From: Rubrivivax sp.
GTDB taxonomy: Bacteria > Pseudomonadota > Gammaproteobacteria > Burkholderiales > Burkholderiaceae_C
Assembly: GCA_018780805.1 (NCBI GenBank)
Contig: JADMJD010000046.1
Span: 1 to 56,930 of the forward strand
DNA length: 56,930 bases
Reading direction: 5' to 3'
Part shown: positions 49,611-56,930 of the stretch, in pieces
Position numbering within the stretch: position 1 is the stretch's first letter
Layout of the letters: every line of letters starts with the position of its first letter
Position numbers and translations under genes: made by a program
Notes under the pieces: model-generated
Seen by the model: the letters and a program-made list of their open reading frames with translations, nothing else
What the model was told of the DNA's origin: nothing
Databases searched by the model: none

Positions 49611-51374
49611 TTATTGCGCCAGGCGCAGCGTGTAGTTGGCCGCGCCGCCGCTGTAGTAGCGCACCCGCACATACACCGTGACCGCCGCGCCGCCGTTGTT
49701 GATCACGGCGGCGCTGTCCACCAGCCCGGCACCCTTGGTGCTGCTGGCGATCTGGGTGCCGCTGGCGTTGTAGATGTACAGGTCGTAGTCGACAGCGGGG
49801 GGCGGCGTCAGCGTGGACGTCAGCGTCTTGCCGGCCGCCAGGGACACGCGGTAGTAATCGGTGTCGCTGTTGGACGCGATGCGGCCGTTCACGAGGGCCG
49901 GGTTGGGTGAGATCAGCTGCGCCGTGTTGCGGCTGTTGTTGCTCTCCACCTCGGCCACGATGGTGTCGCCACCACCACCGCCGCCGCCGGTGGCTGCCAC
50001 CACCGCCGCGTTGGCGTCGACCAGGCCGGTGCCACATTGCGAGCAAGCGGCCGGGAAGGCCCGCGTGCTGGATTTCAGCCGCGATTCCACCTCGTCGGGC
50101 GTCAGCGCCGGGTTGGCGGCCAGCATCAGCGCGACCACCCCCGCCACGTGCGGCGTGGCCATCGACGTGCCCTGGTACCAGGCCAGCGAATCGGCGCCCG
50201 GCGCGCCGCTGCCGCTGTTCAGCGTCGACAGGATGCCGTTGGTGGAACTGCTGCGCACGTCGCCGCCCGGGGCTGCCAGGTCCACCACGGTGCCGTAGTT
50301 GGAGTAGTAGGCCCGGCCGCCGCTGCGGTTGGTGGCCGCCACGCTGATCACACCCGCACAACTGGCGGGTGAGTAGTTGGCCGCGTTGGCGTTGCTGTTG
50401 CCGGCCGCCACCACCACGGTGGCGCCGCGGCTGCGCGCGCTGTTGATGGCGTTCTGCGTGGTGGTGTCGCAGGCGCCGCCGCCGCCCAGCGACAGGTTCA
50501 GCACCTTGGCCGGGAAGGCATTCGCCGGCACGCCGGAGACCGTGCCGCCCGAGGCCCAGACGATGGCGTCCGCGATGTCGGACGTGTAGCCGCCGCACTT
50601 GCCCAGCACCCGCACCGGCACCACCTTGGCGCCGAAGGCCACGCCGGCCACACCGCTGCCGTTGTTGGTGACAGCGGCGATGGTGCCGGCCACGTGTGTG
50701 CCGTGCCAGGAGCTGCTGGAGGCCGGGTCACCCACGCCGCATTCACCCGCGGCCACGGCATCGCCGGGGTCGCTGGCATCGCTGTCGCGGCCGTTGCCGT
50801 CGTTGGAGACGAAGGTGTCACCGATGAAGTCGTAGCCGCCCACCAGGTTGGCGGCCAGGTCGGCATGGGGCCGGTAACCCGTGTCGATGACGGCCACGCG
50901 CACACCGACGCCGGTGGACTTGTCCCAGGCCGCCGGCAGGTTCAGGCCGGCGGTGGCCTCGTAGTAGTGCCACTGGTCCAGGTAACGTGAATCGTTGGGC
51001 GTCAGCTGGATGTGCATCATGCGGTCGGGCTCGGCAAACTCGACATCGGCATCGGCCGCCGCCACGGCCTGGGCCAGCGCGGCGGCATCGGCGGCGTCCA
51101 GCCGGCGGTCCAGCTGCAGCACCAGCGCGCCAAAGGCGTTGCGGCGGCGCACGTCGAACTGCACGCCGCGCTGGTTGGCGGCGGCCTGCAGCGCGGCCAG
51201 CACGTTGCGGTCGGCCCGCGCCGCGCCGGTGCTGCCGGCGCGGTACTGCACGATCAGGCGGTCGGTGGGCCCGGCGCTGGGCGTGCTGTCGCCCGGCCCC
51301 CCGGCCCAGACCGCAGAAGCACACAAGGATGCACTGGCCAAGGCCAGCACCAGGGAACGCAGTCGGAACAACAT
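49611..51374 (-). CDS. Secreted subtilisin-like (S8) serine protease with C-terminal PPC domain
   Basis: The product is 587 residues: signal peptide to about 24 (SAVWAGGPG), an inhibitor-like propeptide to about 125, then the catalytic domain. The triad is Asp164 (VAVIDTGYR), His224 (SWHGTHVAGTIAA) and Ser404 (QGTSMATPHVAG); the oxyanion asparagine is in VVVAAGNSNANAANY. A polyglycine hinge (about 473-479) leads to a bacterial pre-peptidase C-terminal (PPC) domain (SDTDYYRVSLAAGKTLTSTL) that ends in YTLRLAQ. It is an extracellular or periplasmic protease. It converges with the flotillin gene. Confidence 0.92.
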   Translation of the reverse strand: MLFRLRSLVLALASASLCASAVWAGGPGDSTPSAGPTDRLIVQYRAGSTGAARADRNVLAALQAAANQRGVQFDVRRRNAFGALVLQLDRRLDAADAAALAQAVAAADADVEFAEPDRMMHIQLTPNDSRYLDQWHYYEATAGLNLPAAWDKSTGVGVRVAVIDTGYRPHADLAANLVGGYDFIGDTFVSNDGNGRDSDASDPGDAVAAGECGVGDPASSSSWHGTHVAGTIAAVTNNGSGVAGVAFGAKVVPVRVLGKCGGYTSDIADAIVWASGGTVSGVPANAFPAKVLNLSLGGGGACDTTTQNAINSARSRGATVVVAAGNSNANAANYSPASCAGVISVAATNRSGGRAYYSNYGTVVDLAAPGGDVRSSSTNGILSTLNSGSGAPGADSLAWYQGTSMATPHVAGVVALMLAANPALTPDEVESRLKSSTRAFPAACSQCGTGLVDANAAVVAATGGGGGGGDTIVAEVESNNSRNTAQLISPNPALVNGRIASNSDTDYYRVSLAAGKTLTSTLTPPPAVDYDLYIYNASGTQIASSTKGAGLVDSAAVINNGGAAVTVYVRVRYYSGGAANYTLRLAQ

Positions 51375-51483
51375 CGCTCAATCCTCCACACCGCTGGAAA
51401 ATGCCAGCTGAGGCGCGATGTTGCATGGTGACGCCCCCCGATCCAAGGGGGTGCGTCCGCAGGCTTGCAAATAATCGTTACAC

Positions 51484-51520
51484 GAACAACTCGGTGTCGA
51501 TCGCTGCCGTGGTGGCTGCT
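51484..51520. repeat. Left copy of 37-bp direct repeat flanking the toxin-antitoxin pair
   Basis: Bases 51484-51520 match 52169-52205 at 32 of 37 positions in the same orientation. The right copy is the 3' end of the aldo/keto reductase gene; the left copy still reads TTAAIDTELF on the minus strand, versus TTAEIDTELF in the real gene. The two copies bracket exactly the antitoxin-toxin pair. Confidence 0.75.
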
Positions 51521-51527
51521 CTGGCGC

Positions 51528-51556
51528 TTGTGCGTGTAACGCACTCGCAATACACT
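51528..51556 (+). promoter_or_regulatory. Promoter and operator of the toxin-antitoxin pair
   Basis: TTGTGC (51528-51533) and TACACT (51551-51556) are spaced by 17 bp and serve as -35 and -10 candidates. A perfect inverted repeat GTGCGT-GTA-ACGCAC (51530-51544) lies in the promoter and is a likely autoregulatory operator. Transcription would begin about 7 nt after the -10, at or next to the antitoxin ATG (51563), implying a leaderless message. Confidence 0.55.
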
Positions 51557-51562
51557 GATCCC

Positions 51563-51835
51563 ATGAGATCAGCCGTCATCCCCCAGATCCGCGTCGAGCC
51601 GGCGTTGCGCCAGGAACTGGAGTCCGTGCTCAAGCCGGGTGAAACGCTGACGGACTTTGTCGAAAGCACGGTGCGAAACGCCATCGCATTCCGACGCGTG
51701 CAGACGGACTTCCATGCACGTGCACAAGCTGCGTCCGAGGCTTACCACCAGACGGGTGCAACGGTGCCCGTTGACGTGGTGTTGGACAGGCTGCAAGCCA
51801 AGCTCGACAGCCGGCGCAAGAAGCTGGGTCGATGA
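51563..51835 (+). CDS. Antitoxin of a ParE/RelE-type pair
   Basis: The product is 90 residues: a short N-terminal strand and helices typical of ribbon-helix-helix DNA-binding antitoxins (IPQIRVEPALRQELESVLKP, TLTDFVESTVRNAIAFRRVQ), then a basic C-terminal tail (DVVLDRLQAKLDSRRKKLGR) suited to wrap the toxin. It resembles YlcI/YnfO-type antitoxins. The toxin ATG overlaps its stop (ATGA, 51832-51835). No ribosome-binding sequence is evident, in line with a leaderless transcript. Confidence 0.8.
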   Translation: MRSAVIPQIRVEPALRQELESVLKPGETLTDFVESTVRNAIAFRRVQTDFHARAQAASEAYHQTGATVPVDVVLDRLQAKLDSRRKKLGR

Positions 51836-52146
51836 GTTTTGCCGTCGAGCTGTCGCCGACGGCCGAGGCCGATCTGGAACGCCTCTTTGACTTTTTGCTC
51901 GAGCAAGCCAACACCACGGAAGATCTGGATCGGGCGCAGGCAGCGATCGATGCCATCCGGGCGGCGGTTCAGCATCGCTTGGCCACCACACCCTTCAGCT
52001 TTCGCAAGGCGGCGCAAAACCCGGCACAACGCGAACTGATCATTCCGTTCGGCGGCACAGGTTATGTGGCGTTGTTCGAAATCGTCAGCGTGGCCAAAGT
52101 GGTCGTGCTGGCGGTGCGCCACCAGCGCGAAGAGGACTACCACTGA
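51832..52146 (+). CDS. ParE/RelE-family toxin
   Basis: The product is 104 residues with the RelE/ParE fold: VELSPTAEADLERLFDFLLE at the start, HRLATTPFSFRKAAQNPAQR in the middle and VVLAVRHQREEDYH at the end, where the RHQRE-D-Y pattern matches ParE plasmid-stabilisation toxins. ParE members poison DNA gyrase and RelE members cut mRNA on the ribosome; ParE is the closer match. It overlaps the antitoxin by 4 bp. The pair is bounded by the 37-bp repeat. Confidence 0.87.
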   Translation: MSFAVELSPTAEADLERLFDFLLEQANTTEDLDRAQAAIDAIRAAVQHRLATTPFSFRKAAQNPAQRELIIPFGGTGYVALFEIVSVAKVVVLAVRHQREEDYH

Positions 52147-52147
52147 G

Positions 52148-52164
52148 CTCGCCCCTGGGGCGAG
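52148..52164. terminator. Hairpin between toxin and aldo/keto reductase genes
   Basis: CTCGCCCC (52148-52155) and GGGGCGAG (52157-52164) form a near-perfect hairpin directly after the toxin stop and just before the opposite gene's stop. There is only a short TT after it, so it is a probable but not classic bidirectional terminator. Confidence 0.5.
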
Positions 52165-52165
52165 T

Positions 52166-53161
52166 TCAGAACAGCTCGGTGTCGATCTCTGCCGTGGTCG
52201 CAGCGGTGTAGCGCGGCCCGGCCACGGTGTGCTGGTTGATCAGCGCGTCCAGCCGTTCGACCAGGCTGGACGACAGCGCCAGGTGCCAGGCGCCCAGGTT
52301 CTCGTGCAGGTGGGCCAGGCTGCGCGTGCCGGGGATGGGGATGATGTCCTCGCCCTTGGCCAGCAGCCAGGCCAGGGCCAGCTGCGCCGGGGTGCAGCCC
52401 ACCTCCAGCGCCAGCGCTTCGTAGGCCGGCAGCAGCCCCAGGTTCTGCGCGTAGGTGCCGGGCTCGAAACGTGGCATGCCGCGCCGGATGTCCTTGGGTT
52501 CCAGCGTGGCCACGTCGCGCAGCGTGCCGGTCAAAAAGGCCCGGGCCAACGGGCTGAAGGCCACAAATGCCGCGCCGATGCGGCGGCAGGCGGCCAGCAC
52601 CGCGATCTCGGGCTCGCGCGTCCACAGCGAATATTCCGTCTGCACCGCGCTGATCGGGTGGACCGCATGGGCCTTCAGCAGCGTGGCGGCCGAGACTTCA
52701 GACAAACCCAGCAGCCGCACCTTGCCCGCCTGCACCAGATCGGCCATCGCCCCCACGCTGTCTTCGATGGGCACGGTCTTGTCCCAGCGGTGCAGGTAGA
52801 AGAGGTCGATGTGGTCGGTCCTCAGGCGCTGCAGGCTGGCGTCGCACGAGGCCTTGATCGTGGCCGGGCGGCCGTCGATGACCCGTTTGCCCTCCACGCC
52901 GTGCAGGCCACATTTGCTGGCCAGCACGAAGCGGTGGCGGTGCGGGGCCAGCACGGCGCCAACCAGGCTTTCATTGCCCCCAAAGCCGTAGAGCGCCGCG
53001 GTGTCCAGCAGCGACACGCCCGCATCCAGCGCCGCCAGCAGCAGGGTGGCGGCTTCATTCGTCGACGGCGACGTGCCGTAGGCGTGACTGAGGTTCATGC
53101 AGCCCAGCCCCAGCGGGCTGACCGACAGCGGGCCGATGCGGCGTGGGGCAGGCAGGCTCAT
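52166..53161 (-). CDS. Aldo/keto reductase
   Basis: The product is 331 residues of the NAD(P)H-dependent TIM-barrel family. It has the catalytic Asp/Tyr pair in LLDTAALYGFGGNE, Lys in VLASKCGLHG and His in DLFYLHRWDKTVPIEDS. The cofactor end GEDIIPIPGTRSLAHLHENL is also typical. The closest general class is YakC/AKR13-like. It is the last gene of the ligC-dctPQM transcript and starts 4 bp after the dctM stop. Its 3' 37 bp are duplicated at 51484-51520 on the far side of the toxin-antitoxin pair. Confidence 0.9.
   Translation of the reverse strand: MSLPAPRRIGPLSVSPLGLGCMNLSHAYGTSPSTNEAATLLLAALDAGVSLLDTAALYGFGGNESLVGAVLAPHRHRFVLASKCGLHGVEGKRVIDGRPATIKASCDASLQRLRTDHIDLFYLHRWDKTVPIEDSVGAMADLVQAGKVRLLGLSEVSAATLLKAHAVHPISAVQTEYSLWTREPEIAVLAACRRIGAAFVAFSPLARAFLTGTLRDVATLEPKDIRRGMPRFEPGTYAQNLGLLPAYEALALEVGCTPAQLALAWLLAKGEDIIPIPGTRSLAHLHENLGAWHLALSSSLVERLDALINQHTVAGPRYTAATTAEIDTELF
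52169..52205. repeat. Right copy of 37-bp direct repeat (reductase 3' end)
   Basis: This is the intact aldo/keto reductase 3' end, encoding the final TTAEIDTELF residues on the minus strand. It matches 51484-51520 at 32 of 37 bases. The distance between copy starts is 685 bp, which encloses only the toxin-antitoxin genes. Confidence 0.75.
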
Positions 53162-53165
53162 GGCA

Positions 53166-54482
53166 CTACAACCTCAGGATGAACAGCGTGATCGACGGGA
53201 ACAGCACCAGCATCACCACCCGGACCAGGTCGCTCAGCACAAAAGGCATCACGCCACGGTACGTGGCCTTCATCGGGATGTCGGGCGCCATGGACTGGAT
53301 CACGAACAGGTTCATGCCCACCGGCGGTGTGATCAGGCCGACCTCGACGACGATCAGCACCAGGATGCCAAACCAGATGGCCGTTTCTTCCGGCGTCAGG
53401 CCGAAGTCCAGTGCCGACACCATCGGGAAGAAGATCGGGATGGTCAGCAGGATCATGGACAACGAGTCCATGAAACAACCGGCGATCAGGTAGAAGACCA
53501 GGATGGCCCACAGCACCTGGTAGGGGCCGAAACCCTGCGTGCCCACCCAGCCCGCCAGCTCCTGTGGCATCTGCGACAGCGCCAGAAAGGTGTTGTAGGC
53601 CGCCGCACCGATGACGATCATGAACACCATGGCCGTGCCGTTGCCGGTGGACTCGAAGGACGCGCGCAGCTTGTCCACCGACAGCCCGCCCTTCAGCCAG
53701 GCCAGCACACCGGTGCCCACGGCGCCAACGGCCGCACCTTCAGTGGGCGTGAACAGCCCGCTGTAGATGCCGCCGATCACCACCGCAAAGATCAGCAGCA
53801 CCGGCCACACCGCGGCCAATGCCGCCCAACGCGCGGGCCAGGGCAGCGGGTCCACCTGGCCGGCCAGGTGAGGCCGGAAGCGCACGACCAGGTTGATGAC
53901 CAGCATGTACCCCAGTGCCGCCAGGATGCCGGGCACAAAGGCGGCGGCAAACAGCTTGGCGATGTTCTGCTCGGCCAGGATGGCATAGATCACCAGCACG
54001 ATGGACGGTGGGATCAGGATGCCCAGCGTGCCACCCGCGGCCAGCAGGCCGGCCGACAGCCCGCCCTGGTAACCGGCGCGCTTGAGCTCGGGCAGGGCCA
54101 CCTGGGCCATCGTCGCGGCAGTCGCCATCGACGAGCCGCAGATGGCGCCAAAGCCGGCGCAGGCGCCGATGGCGGCCATGCCCACACCCCCGCGGCGGTG
54201 GCCGATGAAGGCTTCAGCGGCCTTGAACAGGGCCTGCGACATGCCGCCCAGCGACGCAAACTGCCCCATCAGCAGGAACAGCGGCACGATGGACAGCGAG
54301 TGGCTGGAAAACTGGCTGTAGGCCAGCGACTTCATCTGGTTCAGCAGCGGCGCCGCGCTGCCATACACGGCCCAGGAGCCGCCCAGGCCCAGCACCAACA
54401 TCGCCAGGCCGATGGGCACACGCAGGAAGATCAGCACCAGCAGGGCCGGCAGTGACCAGATGGCCATCCACAGCGGTTCCAT
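53166..54482 (-). CDS. dctM: TRAP transporter large permease (DctM)
   Basis: The large membrane subunit of a tripartite ATP-independent periplasmic transporter, 438 residues with about 12 helices (PLWMAIWSLPALLVLIFLRV, GACAGFGAICGSSMATAATM, LGILIPPSIVLVIYAILAEQ, LITPPVGMNLFVIQ). The GILIPPS and ITPPVG motifs are family hallmarks. The ATG at 54482 overlaps the dctQ stop by one base (TGATG). It imports an organic acid by sodium or proton gradient together with DctP and DctQ. Confidence 0.92.
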   Translation of the reverse strand: MEPLWMAIWSLPALLVLIFLRVPIGLAMLVLGLGGSWAVYGSAAPLLNQMKSLAYSQFSSHSLSIVPLFLLMGQFASLGGMSQALFKAAEAFIGHRRGGVGMAAIGACAGFGAICGSSMATAATMAQVALPELKRAGYQGGLSAGLLAAGGTLGILIPPSIVLVIYAILAEQNIAKLFAAAFVPGILAALGYMLVINLVVRFRPHLAGQVDPLPWPARWAALAAVWPVLLIFAVVIGGIYSGLFTPTEGAAVGAVGTGVLAWLKGGLSVDKLRASFESTGNGTAMVFMIVIGAAAYNTFLALSQMPQELAGWVGTQGFGPYQVLWAILVFYLIAGCFMDSLSMILLTIPIFFPMVSALDFGLTPEETAIWFGILVLIVVEVGLITPPVGMNLFVIQSMAPDIPMKATYRGVMPFVLSDLVRVVMLVLFPSITLFILRL

Positions 54483-55000
54483 CAGTGTTCCCCCCCGGCC
54501 GGGCCCAGGTCCATCGGCGGCACGGCCAGGCCGAAATCCTCCACCAGGCGCCAGGCGTAGATCACGCAGCCGGCCAAGGCAAACGGGAACGAGGCGGCCC
54601 AGCCCCACCACACGGGCATCTGCAGGATGAAGGTCACTTCGTTGTTCTCATGGAAATCCAGCATGCCCACGCCCATGCGCCAGACCAGCGCCACCCAGCA
54701 CAGCAACATCAGCCCATCCGCCAGGATCTCCAGCGCCTTCTTCAGCGGTGCCGGGTAGTAGGGCCAGAACAGGTCGACCCAGGCGTGGCCGCGTTTCAGG
54801 TGTGCCCAAGGCAGGAAACAGAAGACGGCCAGCGCGGTGCCCGCCTCGACCAGCTCGAAGTCGCCCGGCACGGGGCTCAGGCCCAGGCCGCTCAGGGCGC
54901 GGCCGACGATGCTGGCCACGCTGACCACGGCGATCAGGGTCAGCACAAAGCCGCCGAACCAGGCCATGGCCCGGCTCAGGCCGTAGATGAATTTGCTCAT
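54482..55000 (-). CDS. dctQ: TRAP transporter small permease (DctQ)
   Basis: The product is 172 residues with four membrane helices (about 10-32, 50-68, 88-110 and 130-152), the normal DctQ topology. The region GRALSGLGLSPVPGDFELVE followed by GTALAVFCFLPWAHLKRGHA is conserved in the family. It overlaps dctM by one base. A strong hairpin (55016-55039) precedes it after dctP. Confidence 0.88.
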   Translation of the reverse strand: MSKFIYGLSRAMAWFGGFVLTLIAVVSVASIVGRALSGLGLSPVPGDFELVEAGTALAVFCFLPWAHLKRGHAWVDLFWPYYPAPLKKALEILADGLMLLCWVALVWRMGVGMLDFHENNEVTFILQMPVWWGWAASFPFALAGCVIYAWRLVEDFGLAVPPMDLGPAGGEH

Positions 55001-55015
55001 GGGGCGGGTGCCTCG

Positions 55016-55039
55016 CGGGGCGGCGCCAGGGCCGCCCCG
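55016..55039 (-). promoter_or_regulatory. Hairpin between dctP and dctQ
   Basis: CGGGGCGGC (55016-55024) and GCCGCCCCG (55031-55039) are perfect 9-bp arms around a 6-nt loop. No T-run follows on the minus strand. As with the hairpin after the liv binding protein, it probably keeps the binding-protein message more abundant than that of the permeases. Confidence 0.55.
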
Positions 55040-55055
55040 GGGTGAGAGAGAACGA

Positions 55056-56093
55056 TTATTTCTTGCTGTACTTGTTGATCAGCGCCTCGGCCTCGGCCGC
55101 CAGCTTCGGGCCGTCGATGCCCTTGCCGCTGACTTCCTTGTACCAGGTGGCGCGCACACCGGCGGCGGCCCGCTGCCAGCGGTTGGTTTCCGCGGCGTCG
55201 AGCGTGACGATGTTGTTGCCCGCCTTCTTGGCGATGTCCAGGCCGGCCTTGTCGCCCATGTCCATCGCGCGGCCGAACATCGCCGCGGCTTCGATGCCGC
55301 TGTTGGCATCGATCACCTTCTTCAGGTCGGCCGGCAGCTTGTCGTAGGCGCCCTTGTTCATCGCGACGGCGAAGGTCTGCGTGTACAGGCCCTTGGCGCC
55401 GGTGAAGCCGGTGTGGTTCTTGACGATCTGCGTCACCTTCAGCGCCGGGGTCACCTCCCAGGGGATGGTGGTGGCGGCGATCACGCCCTTGGACAGCGCT
55501 TCACCCACGGCCGGCACCGGCAGGCCCACGGGTGTGGCACCCAGCTGCTCCAGCATGATGTTGATCACGCGTGAGCCGCCGCGCACCTTCATGCCCTTCA
55601 GGTCTTCCAGCTTGGTGATCGGGTCCTTGCTGTGGAACAGGCCGGGGCCGTGCGTGTGCACGGCGATCAGCTTGACGTCCTTGTACTCGTCCTGCGCGTT
55701 TTTCTGCACGTAGTCCCAGAAGGCCTTGGACGAGGATTCGGCGTCACCGCTGCTGAACGGCAGCTCGAACACTTCGCTCTTCGGGAAGCGGCCCGGGGTG
55801 TAGCCCAGCACCGTCCAGATGATGTCGACCACGCCGTCCTTGGCCTGGTCGAACAGCTCGGGCGGGCGCCCGCCAAGCTGCATGCTGGGGAACAGCTGCA
55901 CCTTGATGCGGCCGCCGCTTTCTTTTTCGACCTTCTCGGCCCAGGGTTTGATGGCCTGCGCCGGGATCACGGCCTGCGGCGGCAGCATCTGGTGGAAACG
56001 CAGCGTCGTGGTCTGGGCCTGGGCGTGGCCTGAGAGGGCCAGCACGGCGGCGCCGGTCAGGGTGCCCAGGAAGTGCTTGCGGGTGATCGTCAT
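55056..56093 (-). CDS. dctP: TRAP transporter substrate-binding protein (DctP)
   Basis: The product is 345 residues with a signal peptide (MTITRKHFLGTLTGAAVLAL, cleaved near GHAQAQ). The TRAP solute-receptor pattern is clear: LRFHQMLPPQAVIPAQAIKP, VEKESGGRIKVQLFPSMQLG, and KMKVRGG-type segment LKGMKVRGGSRVINIMLEQL, whose arginine binds the ligand carboxylate. With the LigC-type dehydrogenase upstream, an aromatic acid or a ring-cleavage-related acid is the likely ligand. It starts 42 bp after that gene. Confidence 0.9.
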   Translation of the reverse strand: MTITRKHFLGTLTGAAVLALSGHAQAQTTTLRFHQMLPPQAVIPAQAIKPWAEKVEKESGGRIKVQLFPSMQLGGRPPELFDQAKDGVVDIIWTVLGYTPGRFPKSEVFELPFSSGDAESSSKAFWDYVQKNAQDEYKDVKLIAVHTHGPGLFHSKDPITKLEDLKGMKVRGGSRVINIMLEQLGATPVGLPVPAVGEALSKGVIAATTIPWEVTPALKVTQIVKNHTGFTGAKGLYTQTFAVAMNKGAYDKLPADLKKVIDANSGIEAAAMFGRAMDMGDKAGLDIAKKAGNNIVTLDAAETNRWQRAAAGVRATWYKEVSGKGIDGPKLAAEAEALINKYSKK

Positions 56094-56135
56094 GGTCTTG
56101 TCTCCGGTGGTGAAAGGGGATGTGGGTCTGAAGGC

Positions 56136-56930
56136 TCAGGCCGCGAGCTGTCGCTCGAGGTCGTGCAGCACCTGGTAACAGGGCAGCACCTGGGCCACGC
56201 TGGCGTTGGGCTCGCGCCCTTCGCGGATGGCGGCAAAAAACTCGCGGTCCTGCAGCTCGATGCCGTTCATCGACACATCGACCTGCGAGACGTCGATCTT
56301 CTCTTCCTTGCCGTTGAAGAGATCGTCGTAACGCGCCAGGTAGGTGCCCGTGTCGCCGATGTAGCGGAAGAAGGTGCCCAGCGGGCCGTCGTTGTTGAAG
56401 GACAGGCTCAGCGTGCAGATGGCGCCGTTGGCGGCCTGCAGCTGGATGCTCATGTCCATCGCGATGCCCAGCGTGGGATGGATCGGGCCCTGCACCGCGT
56501 GGGCTTTCACGATGGGGCTGCCGGCCTGGTAGGCGAACAGGTCCACCGTGTGAGCGGCGTGGTGCCACAGCAGGTGGTCGGTCCAGCTGCGCGCCTGGCC
56601 CAGCGCGTTCATGTTGCTGCGGCGGAAGAAGTAGGTCTGCACATCCATCTGCTGGATGTTGAATTCGCCGCGCTGGACGCGTTGGTGCACCCACTGGTGG
56701 CTGGGGTTGAAGCGGCGTGTGTGCCCGCACATCGCCACCTTGCCGGCCTGCTGCGCACGCTGCACCACGGCCTGGCCGTCTTTCAGCACGTCGCACAGCG
56801 GGATCTCGACCTGCACATGTTTGCCGGCTTCCAGGCAGGCGATGGTCTGCGAGGCGTGCATCTGCGTGGGCGTGCAGAGGATGACGGCGTCCACCTCCTT
56901 CAGCGCCAGGCTGGCGGCGAGGTCGGTGGT
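56136..56930 (-). CDS. ligC: 4-carboxy-2-hydroxymuconate semialdehyde dehydrogenase, LigC/PmdC type (cut by window edge)
   Basis: The frame is open to the right edge, so the N-terminal nucleotide-binding part is missing; the visible part has 264 codons. It is a Gfo/Idh/MocA-family oxidoreductase (VDAVILCTPTQMHASQTIAC, LEAGKHVQVEIPLCDVL). The segments CGHTRRFNPSHQWVHQR, MDVQTYFFRRSNMNALGQ, SWTDHLLWHHAAHTVDLFAY and SLSFNNDGPLGTFFRYIGDT match LigC/PmdC, which oxidises the ring-cleavage product of protocatechuate 4,5-dioxygenase to 2-pyrone-4,6-dicarboxylate. The TRAP transporter follows in the same direction. Other pathway genes would lie outside the window. Confidence 0.85.
   Translation of the reverse strand, partial: TTDLAASLALKEVDAVILCTPTQMHASQTIACLEAGKHVQVEIPLCDVLKDGQAVVQRAQQAGKVAMCGHTRRFNPSHQWVHQRVQRGEFNIQQMDVQTYFFRRSNMNALGQARSWTDHLLWHHAAHTVDLFAYQAGSPIVKAHAVQGPIHPTLGIAMDMSIQLQAANGAICTLSLSFNNDGPLGTFFRYIGDTGTYLARYDDLFNGKEEKIDVSQVDVSMNGIELQDREFFAAIREGREPNASVAQVLPCYQVLHDLERQLAA

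Noticed and set aside
50987..51562. Long N-terminal extension of the antitoxin
   Set aside because: The extension is Arg/Ala-rich, opposite the protease gene, and the ATG at 51563 gives a normal antitoxin length with a promoter just upstream.

Overview
The window is high-GC DNA with the gene content and style of a betaproteobacterium of the order Burkholderiales, close to the Comamonadaceae or the Rubrivivax/Leptothrix group. That placement is an inference. It rests on the soxCDYZAXB gene order, the YeeE/TusA sulfur genes, the short NtrX-like regulator, a liv-type transporter beside coniferyl-alcohol dehydrogenase, and a LigC/PmdC-type dehydrogenase. The likely lifestyle is a chemo-organotroph that oxidises reduced sulfur and uses lignin-derived aromatics.

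Region by region: 1-4205 holds a partial metallo-beta-lactamase-fold gene, an IclR regulator and a HlyD/FtsX/ATPase exporter. 4206-6894 holds an unknown protein, a YeeE/YedE plus TusA sulfur pair and tRNA-Gly(GCC). 6895-10700 is an accessory segment: a broken yjbQ remnant, then a visibly AT-richer three-gene cassette (ParB-like protein, unknown 348-residue protein, D12-class adenine methylase). 10701-14274 is a heterodimeric ABC exporter. 14403-18242 carries two divergent hipBA toxin-antitoxin operons around a highly structured 288-bp control region. 18243-25372 returns to core genes: tRNA-Phe(GAA), an NtrYX-like two-component system, a DUF4390-like protein, rsmB, folE and a BLUF photoreceptor.

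25512-38149 is a sulfur-oxidation block. soxCDYZAX ends at an intrinsic terminator and is followed by soxB, a DsrE protein, a second YeeE permease and a cytochrome c4. A second soxYZ pair lies on the opposite strand with a FadL-like porin, a DUF302 lipoprotein, a DsrE protein and an ArsR regulator. Together these should feed sulfur atoms onto SoxYZ carriers, oxidise them with SoxXA, SoxB and SoxCD, and pass electrons to c-type cytochromes.

38272-49561 is an aromatic-alcohol block: a divergent AraC regulator, two aldehyde dehydrogenases, a complete branched-chain-type ABC importer, a coniferyl-alcohol-dehydrogenase-like SDR and a flotillin-like protein. 49611-52146 holds a subtilisin-like protease and a small toxin-antitoxin pair bounded by a 37-bp direct repeat that copies the 3' end of the neighbouring aldo/keto reductase. 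52166-56930 is a minus-strand operon of LigC-type dehydrogenase (cut by the window edge), TRAP transporter DctPQM and aldo/keto reductase, consistent with protocatechuate 4,5-cleavage metabolism.

The best candidates for something undescribed are the ParB-like/unknown/adenine-methylase cassette, the four hip operators spaced exactly 27 bp apart, the second soxYZ operon, and the toxin-antitoxin pair inserted at the reductase 3' end.
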